A stretch of 35,256 nt of DNA from DATKWD01 sp035529695 (GCA_035529695.1 DATKWD010000161.1:1-35256); one strand, 5' to 3'. Positions 7,751 through 16,154 are shown, numbered from the stretch's first letter. A program made the numbers and translations. The notes: generated by a model from the sequence alone, not told the origin.

Positions 7751-8932
7751 TCATGCGAGCACCAGTTCGGCCTTCTTCACGCCGGCGATGACCGGGCTGG
7801 CCGAACGGATGACCTCGCCGTCGACCTCGAGCGACTCGAACCGGTCGAGCAGCATCTCGAGCAGGACTCGGAGCTCGAGTCTGGCCAGCGCCGCACCGAT
7901 GCAGAAGTGGGCGCCGAATCCGAAGGCCACGTGGTGGTTGGGCGAGCGGCCGACGTCGAACTGCTCGGCCGTCGGGCCGAACTCGGCGGGATCGCGGTTG
8001 GCCGACTGGTAGAGCATGAGGACCGGGTCGCCGGCCGCGATGTCGCTACCACCGAGTGACACGTCGCGGGCTGCCGTGCGCATGAACGAGATGACCGGCG
8101 TGGTCCACCGGAGGACTTCCTCGACGGCGGTCGGGATGAGTGCCCGGTCGGCTCGGAGGCGGGTCCACTGGTCGGGGTGCTCGGCGAAGGCCAGCAGCCC
8201 TCCCGAGATCGAGTTGCGGGTTGTCTCGTTGCCTGCGATGAGCAACTGGTTGAGGAACATGACCAGCTCGTCGTCGGTGAGGCTGCGTCCGTCGAGTTCG
8301 GTGTGCACGAGGATCGACACGACGTCGTCGGTGGCGGGGGAGTGGCGTCGGTGCTCGCACTGCTCGGCCAGGTAGGTGAAGCACTCGCCCATCAGCCGTG
8401 CCTGATCGTCGGGCTCGATGTCGGTGGCACCGGGAATCGCGGCCTCGGACCACTCGAAGAAGCGGTCGAGATCGTCGTGCGGCACGCCGAGCACATCGGC
8501 GATCAGGAGCAGCGGAAGGGGCACGGCCAGCTCGGCCACGATGTCGACGCTCCGCCCCGTCGGCAACCCGTCGACCAACCGTGACGTGCGCTTCCGCACG
8601 AGACCTTCGAGGCGCTTCATCACCGAGGGGCGAAACCCCGGCGCCACGAGCTTGCGATAGGCCGTGTGCTCGGGCGGATCGGTGTGCATCATCGTCGGCG
8701 GGGTGGCGTAGTCGATCCCGATCTCCATGGTGAGGATGCCCTTCGCCGACGAGTAGGTCGCCGGATCCGAGGACACCGTCATCACCTCCGCATGGCGACT
8801 CACCGCCCAGAACCCCCCGTCGGCACACCAGAGCACGGGCGCCTCGTCGCGCAGGCGGGCGTAGTGGGGGTACGGGTTGCCGGCGTAGAAGTCCTCGGCC
8901 AGCAGCGGAGTCGCGAGATCGGTGGTGCTCAC
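7751..8932 (-). CDS. Cytochrome P450 monooxygenase
   Basis: The 393-aa protein has every P450 landmark: the I-helix AGNETTRN at 233-240 (oxygen activation), the K-helix ExxR (Glu272-Arg275), and the heme loop FGFGAHFCIG with axial ligand Cys344. MMHTDPPEHTAYRKLV at 81-96 and VISFMRTA at 280-287 resemble soluble actinobacterial P450s of the CYP124/125/142 type, which oxidise sterols and methyl-branched lipids. Substrate is therefore a guess. Ferredoxin and reductase partners are not in the window. The GTG at 8932 has GAGG nine bases upstream, lying in a hairpin stem (8941-8961). The gene follows the glpD operon by 66 bp on the same strand, so a lipid substrate would fit. Confidence 0.92.
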   Translation of the reverse strand: MSTTDLATPLLAEDFYAGNPYPHYARLRDEAPVLWCADGGFWAVSRHAEVMTVSSDPATYSSAKGILTMEIGIDYATPPTMMHTDPPEHTAYRKLVAPGFRPSVMKRLEGLVRKRTSRLVDGLPTGRSVDIVAELAVPLPLLLIADVLGVPHDDLDRFFEWSEAAIPGATDIEPDDQARLMGECFTYLAEQCEHRRHSPATDDVVSILVHTELDGRSLTDDELVMFLNQLLIAGNETTRNSISGGLLAFAEHPDQWTRLRADRALIPTAVEEVLRWTTPVISFMRTAARDVSLGGSDIAAGDPVLMLYQSANRDPAEFGPTAEQFDVGRSPNHHVAFGFGAHFCIGAALARLELRVLLEMLLDRFESLEVDGEVIRSASPVIAGVKKAELVLA

Positions 8933-8940
8933 GCCGCTGA

Positions 8941-8987
8941 GCCTCGCACAGCCGGCGAGGCCGAATCGACGATCTGGGTGCGATTCG
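8941..8987 (-). promoter_or_regulatory. Two tandem hairpins before the P450 start
   Basis: GCCTCGC/GCGAGGC (8941-8947 with 8955-8961, loop 7) is directly followed by CGAATCG/CGATTCG (8962-8968 with 8981-8987, loop 12). The first stem includes the ribosome-binding GCGAGGC of the P450 gene. Options are a terminator for the kinase gene, a translational lid on the P450, or paired operator sites. Confidence 0.4.
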
Positions 8988-8998
8988 TCGGGGCGGGG

Positions 8999-10444
8999 TC
9001 AGAACGGGAGGGCCGACAGCTCCGGGATCCAGTTGCGGGCTCGCTCGACGGCCTCGGCCCACCGATCCCGGTCGGGAGCGGCGCCGTCATCGGGTGCCAG
9101 GGTCGCACGCTCGGCGGACGCGCTGCCGGCCTCGACCACCGACGAATACCAGCCGGCGCCGACGCCCGCCAGCAGGCCTGCGCCTCGTGCGGTCGCCTCG
9201 ACCTCCGCGCTCACGACGACCGGACGTTGGGCTGCGTCGGCGACGAGCCGGAGGAACGTGTCACTGCGGGTCATGCCGCCGTCGACCCGCAACTCGGTGA
9301 TGGTCTCGCCCGTGGCGGCTTCGGCGGCCTCGACGAGATCGACGGCGAGGTTGGCGATGCCCTCGAGGACGGCACGCACGACGTGCGCCCGGGTCGTGCC
9401 GCGGGTGAGGCCGAGGAGGGTGCCGCGCGCACCGTGGTCCCAGTAGGGCGTGCCGAGCCCGCTGAGGGCCGGCACGAAACTGACCCCGTCGGTGCGGTCG
9501 ACCGAGGCCGCCAGCTCATCGGTCTCCTCGAGGGTCTCGATCAGTCCGAGGCCGTCGCGCAGCCAGGTGAGGTGTGAACCCGCTGCGAGCATGATGGCCT
9601 CGACCCCGACCTGCGGCACTCCCTGCTCCTGCCAGGCGATGAGGGGGTAGCAGCCCGTCGAGGTGAGCGCACCCGAGGTTGCGAGGTCGGGCGGGCCGAC
9701 CAGGTCGAGCATGCCCCCGGTCCCGAAGGTGATCTTGGCGCGACCGGGCACGACGCATCCCTGGCCGATCATCGATGCCTGCTGGTCGCCGATCACGGCC
9801 ATGATCGGCGGGCTGTCGGGCAGCGCGACTGCGTTCCCGAACGTGTCGACCGTGTCGCAGATGCGCGGGAGCGACTCGGGGCGGATCCGAAGCGTCTCGA
9901 GGATCGTCGGTGCCCAGATGCCACTGGCGAACAACCCGGTGACGCCGGCATTGGTGGCATCGGTGGCATGCACGGCGCCGCGGGTCAGCGACCAGACCAG
10001 CCACGCATCGATGGTGCCGACCAGCGCGCGGGCCCGTTGGCCGGGGTCCAGTCGGTCGAGCAGCCATTCGGCCTTGGTCGCGGTCGTGTTGGGCGCCAGG
10101 TGCACGCCCTGGGCCCGCAGGTCGAGGCACCGCCCGACCGTCCGAACGTCCTGCCAGCCCAGCCCGGGGCCCAGCGGCAGGCCTGTGTGTGGGTCCCAGA
10201 CCACGGTCGACGCGCGCTGGACCGCGATGCCGACGCCCTCGACGGGCCCGCCTCGCAGCACCTCGGTGGCCGTGTCGACCGCGGCGTCGCGAACGGCGAT
10301 GGGGTCGAACGTCGACACTCCGTCGGCGGCGGTGTCGGGCGGGGTGTCCCGACTGACCGGAGCGTCGAGCGTTCCGTCGGCATGAAAGCGGGCCGACCGG
10401 ACACTGCTGGTGCCGATGTCGATGACGCAGACGGTGTCGGTCAC
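8999..10444 (-). CDS. FGGY-family carbohydrate kinase, divergent from glycerol kinase
   Basis: The 481-aa protein has the FGGY fold: IDIGTSSVRS at 8-17 (phosphate loop), ATKAEWLL at 122-129, the catalytic base region IGDQQASMIGQ with Asp220, and GLTRGTTRAHVVRAVLEGIAN. Overall it looks like glycerol kinase, but the residues that hold glycerol differ. The R-E pair is R77-A78, the Tyr of DPYFS is Asn119, and the Phe of GTGSF is Met245. The substrate is thus probably another polyol, sugar or glycerol derivative. The GTG at 10444 overlaps the upstream stop by four bases (GTGA), indicating translational coupling. It is the fourth gene of the glpD operon. Confidence 0.82.
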   Translation of the reverse strand: MTDTVCVIDIGTSSVRSARFHADGTLDAPVSRDTPPDTAADGVSTFDPIAVRDAAVDTATEVLRGGPVEGVGIAVQRASTVVWDPHTGLPLGPGLGWQDVRTVGRCLDLRAQGVHLAPNTTATKAEWLLDRLDPGQRARALVGTIDAWLVWSLTRGAVHATDATNAGVTGLFASGIWAPTILETLRIRPESLPRICDTVDTFGNAVALPDSPPIMAVIGDQQASMIGQGCVVPGRAKITFGTGGMLDLVGPPDLATSGALTSTGCYPLIAWQEQGVPQVGVEAIMLAAGSHLTWLRDGLGLIETLEETDELAASVDRTDGVSFVPALSGLGTPYWDHGARGTLLGLTRGTTRAHVVRAVLEGIANLAVDLVEAAEAATGETITELRVDGGMTRSDTFLRLVADAAQRPVVVSAEVEATARGAGLLAGVGAGWYSSVVEAGSASAERATLAPDDGAAPDRDRWAEAVERARNWIPELSALPF

Positions 10445-10824
10445 CAGCGTTGCGAGACGGCCGCGCCGATGATGCCCGCGGTGGTGAGCAGGGTCGCCGA
10501 GAACACCACTCCCAGCACCGAGAGCGACGAGGTGTCGTCGTTGATCAGCTGTGACGCCGCGCCGAGTGCCTGGATCGGGACGAACGCACAGAACGCGGCG
10601 ATGGCACCGTGGGTGAGCGCCGCATCGGGTCGTCGGCGTGCCGCTGCTGCGCCGCCGACGGCCATGCCGATGAGCGTCACGGCCAGGAAGACGAACACCC
10701 ATGACGAATTGTCATCGGGCGAGTTCGAATCGTCGGTCAACCCGGCCAGCACCGAGGCAGGGAGGCCGACCGCCAGGGCCACACTCGCGCCCAACAGCAC
10801 CGCCCGCCAGGTGATGTCGGGCAT
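10441..10824 (-). CDS. Small four-helix membrane protein
   Basis: The 127-aa product has four hydrophobic segments, at about residues 8-28, 41-61, 70-92 and 100-123. A polar Asp/Ser/Asn loop (DDSNSPDDNSS) lies after the first and an RRRP turn after the second. It resembles small TIGR04086-type membrane proteins, but I would not assign a family. It lies seven bases after the flavoprotein stop and overlaps the kinase start by four bases, so it is made with the glycerol-operon proteins and might form a membrane partner for them. Confidence 0.7.
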   Translation of the reverse strand: MPDITWRAVLLGASVALAVGLPASVLAGLTDDSNSPDDNSSWVFVFLAVTLIGMAVGGAAAARRRPDAALTHGAIAAFCAFVPIQALGAASQLINDDTSSLSVLGVVFSATLLTTAGIIGAAVSQRW

Positions 10825-10831
10825 CAGGGCC

Positions 10832-12349
10832 TCATGGCCACTCGGGCGAACCGAACGGATCGGCGAGACCGAACTTGCCCGGGTTGAGGATGCCGTTCGG
10901 GTCGAGCGCGTGCTTCATCGACTGCAACACGCCGAACGCCTCGCCCAGCGCACGCGGCACGAACCTGCTCCGGTTCAGTCCGACACCGTGGTGGTGGCTC
11001 AACGCCCCGCCGTGGTCGAGGACGGCGTGCGTGCCCGCATCCCACGCTGCCCGGTAGTAGGCCTCGCGCTGATCGGGTTCGGTGCGACCGGCGAACGTGA
11101 AGTAGAGGCACGCCCCGTCGGGGTAGCTGTGCGACTGGTGCGCCGTTGCCGACAAGGTGCCGGGCACTGATCCGATCGCGTCGACGCCGGCCTGGTAGAT
11201 CGCAGGGAGTGCGGCCCACGATGCCGCGACCTCCATCGTGTCGACCACGAAGCCCTTCGAGATCAGTCCCTCGAGGGCCGAGACCTCGTTGCGATGATCG
11301 AGCCACTGGCCGACGAGCGCGTCGTCGAGTCGTTCTGCGTGGGCACAGACCTCCTCGACGACCTGCATCGTGGCGTCGACCATGACCTCGTCGCCCTCGT
11401 CGAGCACCAGGACCACGTGTCGATCGCCGGTCGAGTAGCTGCGGTTCGCCTCGGCTGCGTCGTAGAGGCGCAGCACGGCGGGGCGGGCACCTCGGTGCAT
11501 GATCTGCCGGCACACCTCGAGCCCGTCGGCGAAGCTGGCGAAGCCGAATGCGGCGCGGCGCTCGTGGGTCGGGGCCGGGTGCAGCCGGAGGCGCGCGCCC
11601 GTGATCACGCCGAGGGTGCCCTCTGAACCGACGAAGATCTGGGTCAGGTCGGGTCCGACGGCCGCCCGTGGTGCGCCACCGGTCGAGATCAGCGTGCCGT
11701 CGGCAAGAGCGACATCGAGCCCGAGCACCATGTCCTCGATCTTGCCGTAGCGCGTCGACAGTTGGCCGGCGCCGCGGCAGGCGATCCACCCACCCACGGT
11801 CGAGAGCGCGACCGACTGCGGCCAGTGGCCGAGGGTCGCACCGTGATCGTCGCGGAGGCGGTGTTCGAGGTGGTCGCCGAACACCCCGGGTGCGACGTCG
11901 AGGACCAATGAGGTCTCGTCGACCTCGAAGTGGCCGTCGAGGTCGCACAGATCGAGCAGGACGCCGCCGTGCACGGGAACCGATGCGCCGCACACCCCGC
12001 TACGGCCGGCCGCGGGGGTGACCGGGATCGAGTGCTGGTCGCACAACGCGAGCACCGAAGCGACCTCGGCCGCCGAGCCGGGACGGACCACCACGGCGGC
12101 GCGTCCGGCCACCTGGTTGTCGAGCGCCCAGATCATGGCCAAGGGCCACCAGTCGCGACTCGCCTCGGCGCGTTCGGCTGCTGCCACCGAGACCGACGAG
12201 CACACCTCGGCGAGACGAGTCTGCATGGCCTCGTCGACCTCGACGAAACCGGCGGTCAGCCGCGCCGAGGCGGCGGCCGGGTCGGGAAGCGCTATCGGTG
12301 CGGTCGGCACCCCGGGGCCGAGGGCGCCCAGGCCGTGGGCTGCGGTCAT
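10832..12349 (-). CDS. FAD-linked oxidase, alkyl-DHAP synthase-like
   Basis: The 505-aa protein carries a PCMH-type FAD domain: AAVVVRPGSAAEVASVLALC then TPAAGRSGVCG, GGVLLDL and FVGSEGTLGVIT. The C-terminal cap holds SHHHGVGLNR (His452-454). That His cluster and the closing ALDPNGILNPGK match alkyldihydroxyacetonephosphate synthase (AGPS) and related flavoproteins. AGPS swaps the acyl group of acyl-DHAP for a fatty alcohol in ether-lipid synthesis. ATG 12349 has GGAG upstream and overlaps the glpD stop (ATGA). Next to glpD, which yields DHAP, an AGPS-like role is attractive, but a D-lactate or glycolate-type oxidase remains possible. Confidence 0.82.
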   Translation of the reverse strand: MTAAHGLGALGPGVPTAPIALPDPAAASARLTAGFVEVDEAMQTRLAEVCSSVSVAAAERAEASRDWWPLAMIWALDNQVAGRAAVVVRPGSAAEVASVLALCDQHSIPVTPAAGRSGVCGASVPVHGGVLLDLCDLDGHFEVDETSLVLDVAPGVFGDHLEHRLRDDHGATLGHWPQSVALSTVGGWIACRGAGQLSTRYGKIEDMVLGLDVALADGTLISTGGAPRAAVGPDLTQIFVGSEGTLGVITGARLRLHPAPTHERRAAFGFASFADGLEVCRQIMHRGARPAVLRLYDAAEANRSYSTGDRHVVLVLDEGDEVMVDATMQVVEEVCAHAERLDDALVGQWLDHRNEVSALEGLISKGFVVDTMEVAASWAALPAIYQAGVDAIGSVPGTLSATAHQSHSYPDGACLYFTFAGRTEPDQREAYYRAAWDAGTHAVLDHGGALSHHHGVGLNRSRFVPRALGEAFGVLQSMKHALDPNGILNPGKFGLADPFGSPEWP

Positions 12350-14061
12350 GTTCGTTCTCCGCTCGTCGAGACGGTCTTCGTTGCGGTGGCCGTCGAATCC
12401 GCACCGGCTTGCACCTCGGAGACGGCTCGGCGCTCTGCCTCGATGCTTGCCCGGTAGGCGTCGACCTGCCGTTGCTGTTCTTCGGCAGTCCACCCCAGTT
12501 CGGGGGCGATGAGGGCGGCGACGTCGGCTGCGGCTTCCGCCGAAGCATCGCGGGCCAGCAGACGGGCCCGGGTACGGCGGGTGAGCACGTCGTCGAGGTC
12601 GACGGCCATCTCGTAGCGCACGGCGTAGCGTGCTTCGGCTCGCAGATAGGAGAGCCCCTCGACCAGCGGTTCGGCCAGCGTCGGGTCAGCGTCGATCATG
12701 GCGTCGAGGACGCGTGTCTCGCCGCCGTAGCGACGCTGGAGGTGCCCTGCGGTCCCGGTGGCTGCCTCGTCGTACGCATCTGCGCCGAGCAGTCGCATCT
12801 TGCGGGTGTGGCACCTGCGCGCGGAGCGAGGGAGGTCGTCGCCACGCAGACCCACCACGGCGTCCAAGGTGTCCTCGGCCATCTCGCGGTACGTGGTCAG
12901 TTTCCCTCCGGTCACCGTCACCACGCCGGCATCGGACGTGGTGACCTGGTGGCTGCGCGACAGATCGGCGGTGCGTCCGTCGGGTTCGGATTTCACCAGG
13001 GGCCGAAGACCCGCCCAGGTGCCGACGATGTCGTCGCGCGACACCGGCTCGGCGAGCGAGTGGTTGAGCGCTCGGAGCAGGTAGTCGATGTCCGTCTCGG
13101 TGCACTGCGGATCGTCGACGGGGCCGTCGTAGTCGGTGTCGGTCGTACCGACGTAGCTGAACTCGGGGTCAACCCCGGGCGGCGCAGGCCACGGCACCAC
13201 GAAGACGGATCGCTTGTCCTTGGGTACGGGGATGATGACGCCGAGGTCGTTGCGGACCTTCGCCCACGGGACCGTGATGTGGATCCCCTTCGCGGGCCGG
13301 ATCGAGTCGGGGTCGTGTCCCTCGTCGAGGGTGCGGATGTCGTCGGCCCACACCCCGGTCGCGTTGACGATCGTCGCCGCCTGGATCTCGAACCGCTCGC
13401 CGTCGGCCTCGACGGTTGCACCGATGGCTCGGCCGTCGGAGTCCTTGACCAGACCGACCACCTCGGTGTGGTTGACGACGGCCGCCCCGAACTCGATTGC
13501 TGCGGTCCGGGCGATGGTGAGCGTGAGCCGGGCGTCGTCGGCAGTGGCATCCCAGTAGAGGTACCCGCCGGCGAGGTGCTCGGTCGGCAGGGTCGGCATG
13601 TGCGCCGCCACCTCGTCGGCATCGAGCTTCTTGTGGAGCTTGCCGATGCGGAACCCGCCGGTGAGGTCGTACATCCACATGGCACTTCCGAGTGCCTTCG
13701 CGAGCTTCTTCGAGATCACACCGTCGCGCGACAGCACCGGGATGAGGAAAGGGAGGAGCGAGACCAGGTGAGGCGCGTTCTGGCGGAGGCGATGACGCTC
13801 ACGCAACGCTTCGTAGACCAGCCGGACGTCGCCGTTCTGAAGGTAGCGAAGGCCACCATGCACCAACTTCGACGACTTCGACGACGTGCCTGCCGCGAAG
13901 TCGTCCCGCTCGACCAGCGCGGTGCGCAGGCCGCGCGAGGCCGCATCGAGCGCCACCCCGCAGCCGGTGATGCCGCCGCCGATCACCAAGACGTCGAAGG
14001 GCGTCTCACGGAGCCGGTCGAGGGCCAAGCCGCGCTCGAAGGTTCCTCTGCTCATCGGCAT
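12346..14061 (-). CDS. glpD: Aerobic glycerol-3-phosphate dehydrogenase
   Basis: The 571-aa protein oxidises sn-glycerol-3-phosphate to DHAP and passes electrons to quinone at the inner membrane face. It shows the FAD-binding GGGITGCG at 28-35, the GlpD signature GTSSKSSKLVHGGLRYL at 58-74, VTVTGGKLTTYREMAED near 380, and the DAO_C helical domain at the end. Length matches the family. The frame offers ATG 14061 and ATG 14055 (MPMSRG); neither has a ribosome binding site. It is first in a coupled operon with the AGPS-like flavoprotein, a membrane protein, an FGGY kinase and perhaps the P450. Confidence 0.93.
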   Translation of the reverse strand: MPMSRGTFERGLALDRLRETPFDVLVIGGGITGCGVALDAASRGLRTALVERDDFAAGTSSKSSKLVHGGLRYLQNGDVRLVYEALRERHRLRQNAPHLVSLLPFLIPVLSRDGVISKKLAKALGSAMWMYDLTGGFRIGKLHKKLDADEVAAHMPTLPTEHLAGGYLYWDATADDARLTLTIARTAAIEFGAAVVNHTEVVGLVKDSDGRAIGATVEADGERFEIQAATIVNATGVWADDIRTLDEGHDPDSIRPAKGIHITVPWAKVRNDLGVIIPVPKDKRSVFVVPWPAPPGVDPEFSYVGTTDTDYDGPVDDPQCTETDIDYLLRALNHSLAEPVSRDDIVGTWAGLRPLVKSEPDGRTADLSRSHQVTTSDAGVVTVTGGKLTTYREMAEDTLDAVVGLRGDDLPRSARRCHTRKMRLLGADAYDEAATGTAGHLQRRYGGETRVLDAMIDADPTLAEPLVEGLSYLRAEARYAVRYEMAVDLDDVLTRRTRARLLARDASAEAAADVAALIAPELGWTAEEQQRQVDAYRASIEAERRAVSEVQAGADSTATATKTVSTSGERT

Positions 14062-14241
14062 CCATCGTGGCAGATGGGCGACGTTCGGGCCCCGGTCTCG
14101 AAAGATGGGGCGCTCGACGACGACAACCGGGCGGAACTGCCGGCCGATCTCCGCGTCCGACTCGGGCCTTTACTTCGCCCCGACCCTCCGCAATACTCGG
14201 CGCTTCCTTCCCCGAGAATGCCCTGGAGTTGAAGAACAGTG

Positions 14242-14475
14242 ATGCAGGTTTCCGTGTGGCGCGACCAGGCCGCATGCCAAGGACTCGAACCAGCGATCTT
14301 CTACCCGGCCGACGAAGTCCAGGCCGCGTCGGCAAAGACGGTGTGCGAGGAGTGTCTCGTCCAGACCCCGTGCCTCGAGTATGCCCTCGACCGGCGGGAG
14401 CGCGATGGGGTGTGGGGCGGCTGCACCGAGAAGGAGCGTCGCCGAATCCAACGTCAGCGGCGCCGCGCGAGTTGA
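14242..14475 (+). CDS. WhiB-family iron-sulfur regulator
   Basis: The 77-aa protein has the four cluster cysteines Cys12, Cys35, Cys38 and Cys44 (C-x22-C-x2-C-x5-C), then the GVWGG turn at 56-60 and a basic tail (RRRIQRQRRR) that contacts DNA. WhiB proteins bind a [4Fe-4S] cluster and sigma factor to control transcription in response to redox or nitric oxide. An additional Cys61 directly follows GVWGG. The start is ATG 14242 or the adjacent GTG 14239. GGAG at 14225-14228 lies ten bases before the GTG, so the latter is possible. The stop overlaps the trpD start by four bases, an unusual pairing of regulator and enzyme. Confidence 0.92.
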   Translation: MQVSVWRDQAACQGLEPAIFYPADEVQAASAKTVCEECLVQTPCLEYALDRRERDGVWGGCTEKERRRIQRQRRRAS

Positions 14476-15512
14476 CCGATCCGACGTCGTTCGGTGGCTG
14501 GTCAGACCTGCTCGGGACCCTCACTGCCGGCCAGGACATCGGCAGTGACCGAGCACGCGCCGCGCTCGACGTGGTGCTCGCCGGGGAGGCCACCCCGGCC
14601 CAGATCGCCGCTCTGATCGTCGCGCTCCGCATGAAGGGCGAGACGATCGACGAACTGGTCGGCATGGTCGACTCGATGCTGGATGCGGCCGCGCCGCTGC
14701 ACCTCCCTGAGGAAACGATCGACATCGTCGGCATGGGTGGCGCCCCGAGCCGACGCGAGCATGCACTCAACGTGTCGACGATGGCTTCCGTCGTCGCCGC
14801 AGCAGCGGGTGCCACGGTGTGCAAACACGGCAATCGCAAGGCGTCGTCGACGAGCGGTTCGTTCGATCTGCTCGAGGCGCTCGGGGTCGCGATCGACCTC
14901 GACGGACCCGGCGTCGAGCGCTGTGTCGAACGGGCGGGGGTCGGTTTCTGTTTCGCCCGGACCTTTCACCCCGCCATGCGCCACGCCGGACCGGTTCGTG
15001 CCGAGCTCGGCATTCCGACGGTGTTCAACGTCCTGGGGCCGCTCTCGCACCCGGGGCGGGTGACCCGGCAAGTGGTCGGAGTGTCGGACCCGCAGTTGCT
15101 CGACCGGATCGCTGCGGTGCTCGCAGCCCGGAACGTGACCCACGCGTGGGTGGTTCACGGCTCAGGGGCCCTCGACGAGGTCACCACGACGGGGACGACC
15201 GACGTCCGAGAAGTCCGCGACGGCGACGTGCGGTCCTTCGCGGTCGATCCCGAGGACGTCGGCATCAGTCGGGTGTCAGCCGGTGCGCTCGCTGGTGGTG
15301 ACGCAGCAACCAATGCCACCATCTTCGGAGCAGTGCTCGACGGCGAGCCGTCCGCCGCCGCCGACATCGTGGTCCTCAACGCCGCCGCGGGACTCGTCGT
15401 GGGGTCGGTGGTGGACACGCTGGCCGAAGGGGTCGAGGCGGCGAGATCGGCCATCGCCGACGGGCGCGCGGCGTCCACCCTGGCCCGCTTGGTCGAAGCC
15501 GCCGCCGCCTGA
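14472..15512 (+). CDS. trpD: Anthranilate phosphoribosyltransferase
   Basis: This enzyme joins anthranilate and PRPP in tryptophan synthesis. The 346-aa product has the helical N-domain, NVSTMASVVAAAAG at 100-113, KHGNRKASS at 118-126, GFCFARTFHPAMRH, FNVLGPLSHP and a conserved LNAAAGLVV end. The PRPP-binding GTGGD loop reads GMGG-AP (88-92) and is followed by an insertion (SRREHAL) before NVST, unlike most TrpD proteins. The TTG at 14472 is chosen because it overlaps the whiB stop (TTGA). No other trp gene is nearby. The next gene downstream in an otherwise similar mycobacterial order is the DEDDh-UvrC fusion, as here. Confidence 0.88.
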   Translation: MTDPTSFGGWSDLLGTLTAGQDIGSDRARAALDVVLAGEATPAQIAALIVALRMKGETIDELVGMVDSMLDAAAPLHLPEETIDIVGMGGAPSRREHALNVSTMASVVAAAAGATVCKHGNRKASSTSGSFDLLEALGVAIDLDGPGVERCVERAGVGFCFARTFHPAMRHAGPVRAELGIPTVFNVLGPLSHPGRVTRQVVGVSDPQLLDRIAAVLAARNVTHAWVVHGSGALDEVTTTGTTDVREVRDGDVRSFAVDPEDVGISRVSAGALAGGDAATNATIFGAVLDGEPSAAADIVVLNAAAGLVVGSVVDTLAEGVEAARSAIADGRAASTLARLVEAAAA

Positions 15513-15522
15513 CGGGCGGCGG

Positions 15523-15528
15523 TACGGT
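15523..15528 (+). promoter_or_regulatory. -10 element (TACGGT) of the first TetR gene
   Basis: TACGGT ends seven bases before ATG 15536, and no ribosome binding site precedes that ATG. The in-frame GTG at 15527 lies inside the hexamer and is therefore not the start. Confidence 0.5.
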
Positions 15529-15535
15529 GCTGAAC

Positions 15536-16153
15536 ATGAGTGACGCTGCCCCCATCGCCGGCGCCCCGGCTGCTGCCGATGAGACCCGAAGCCGGCTGAT
15601 CGACGCGGCGGCCGAGGTCTTCTCCGAGCAGGGCTATGCGGGGTCGGGCGTGCAGGCGATCGCAAAGCGCGCCGGCTTCACCACGGGCGCGATCTACGGG
15701 CGGTTCAGCGGCAAGGCCGAGCTCCTCCTCGCTGCGATCGACGAGCGATCGAACGACGAGCTCGACGACCTGTTCGCCGAGCACGGGTTCCGGGCCGATG
15801 CGGCTGATGTCCTGAACCAGGTCGGCAGCCATCTCGTCACCCGTCGCGACACCAGCGGCCAGCTGTTGCTCGAAGCGTTCGTGGCGGCCCGCCGCGACCC
15901 GGAGGTGGCAGCACTGGTCCGGCAGCGGCTCGATGATCGGGCGCAGCTGATGGCCGAGTTGATCGAGACATCGAAGGTCGACGGCACCATCGATCCCGAT
16001 CTCGACACCAAGTCGATCGTCCGCTTCGTGCACGCAGTTGGCCTCGGGTTCCTGCTCTACGACACCATCGGCCTCGACCTACCGGCTGCCGGCCCGTGGG
16101 CCGAGCTGATCGAACGACTCGTCGGGGCGGTCGCGCCCGACACCGCTGACTGA
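15536..16153 (+). CDS. TetR-family transcriptional regulator
   Basis: The 205-aa protein has the TetR helix-turn-helix at about residues 19-65: SRLIDAAAEVFSEQGY, then VQAIAKRAGFTTGAIYGRFSGKAELL. A helical ligand-binding domain of ordinary length follows (TetR_C-type, with DDLFAEHG and LLEAFVAARRDPEV). Such proteins repress nearby or unlinked genes until a small ligand binds. Its own promoter lies immediately upstream, between trpD and this gene, so it is transcribed separately and may autoregulate. Its stop is one base from the stop of the convergent gene at 16155. The ligand cannot be told from sequence. Confidence 0.88.
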   Translation: MSDAAPIAGAPAAADETRSRLIDAAAEVFSEQGYAGSGVQAIAKRAGFTTGAIYGRFSGKAELLLAAIDERSNDELDDLFAEHGFRADAADVLNQVGSHLVTRRDTSGQLLLEAFVAARRDPEVAALVRQRLDDRAQLMAELIETSKVDGTIDPDLDTKSIVRFVHAVGLGFLLYDTIGLDLPAAGPWAELIERLVGAVAPDTAD

Positions 16154-16154
16154 T

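Noticed and set aside
7554..7754. 66-codon minus-strand frame overlapping the P450 stop (ATGA)
   Set aside because: Overlap looks like coupling, but it runs through the terminator hairpin and has shadow-like composition with no motif.
12298..14232. 644-codon open frame on the plus strand
   Set aside because: It is a shadow of glpD and the flavoprotein gene; the minus-strand frame has the real motifs.
14285..14330. tRNA-like text (GGACTCGAACC, T-loop in reverse)
   Set aside because: It lies inside the whiB coding sequence, and no matching acceptor or anticodon stems are found in the adjacent bases.
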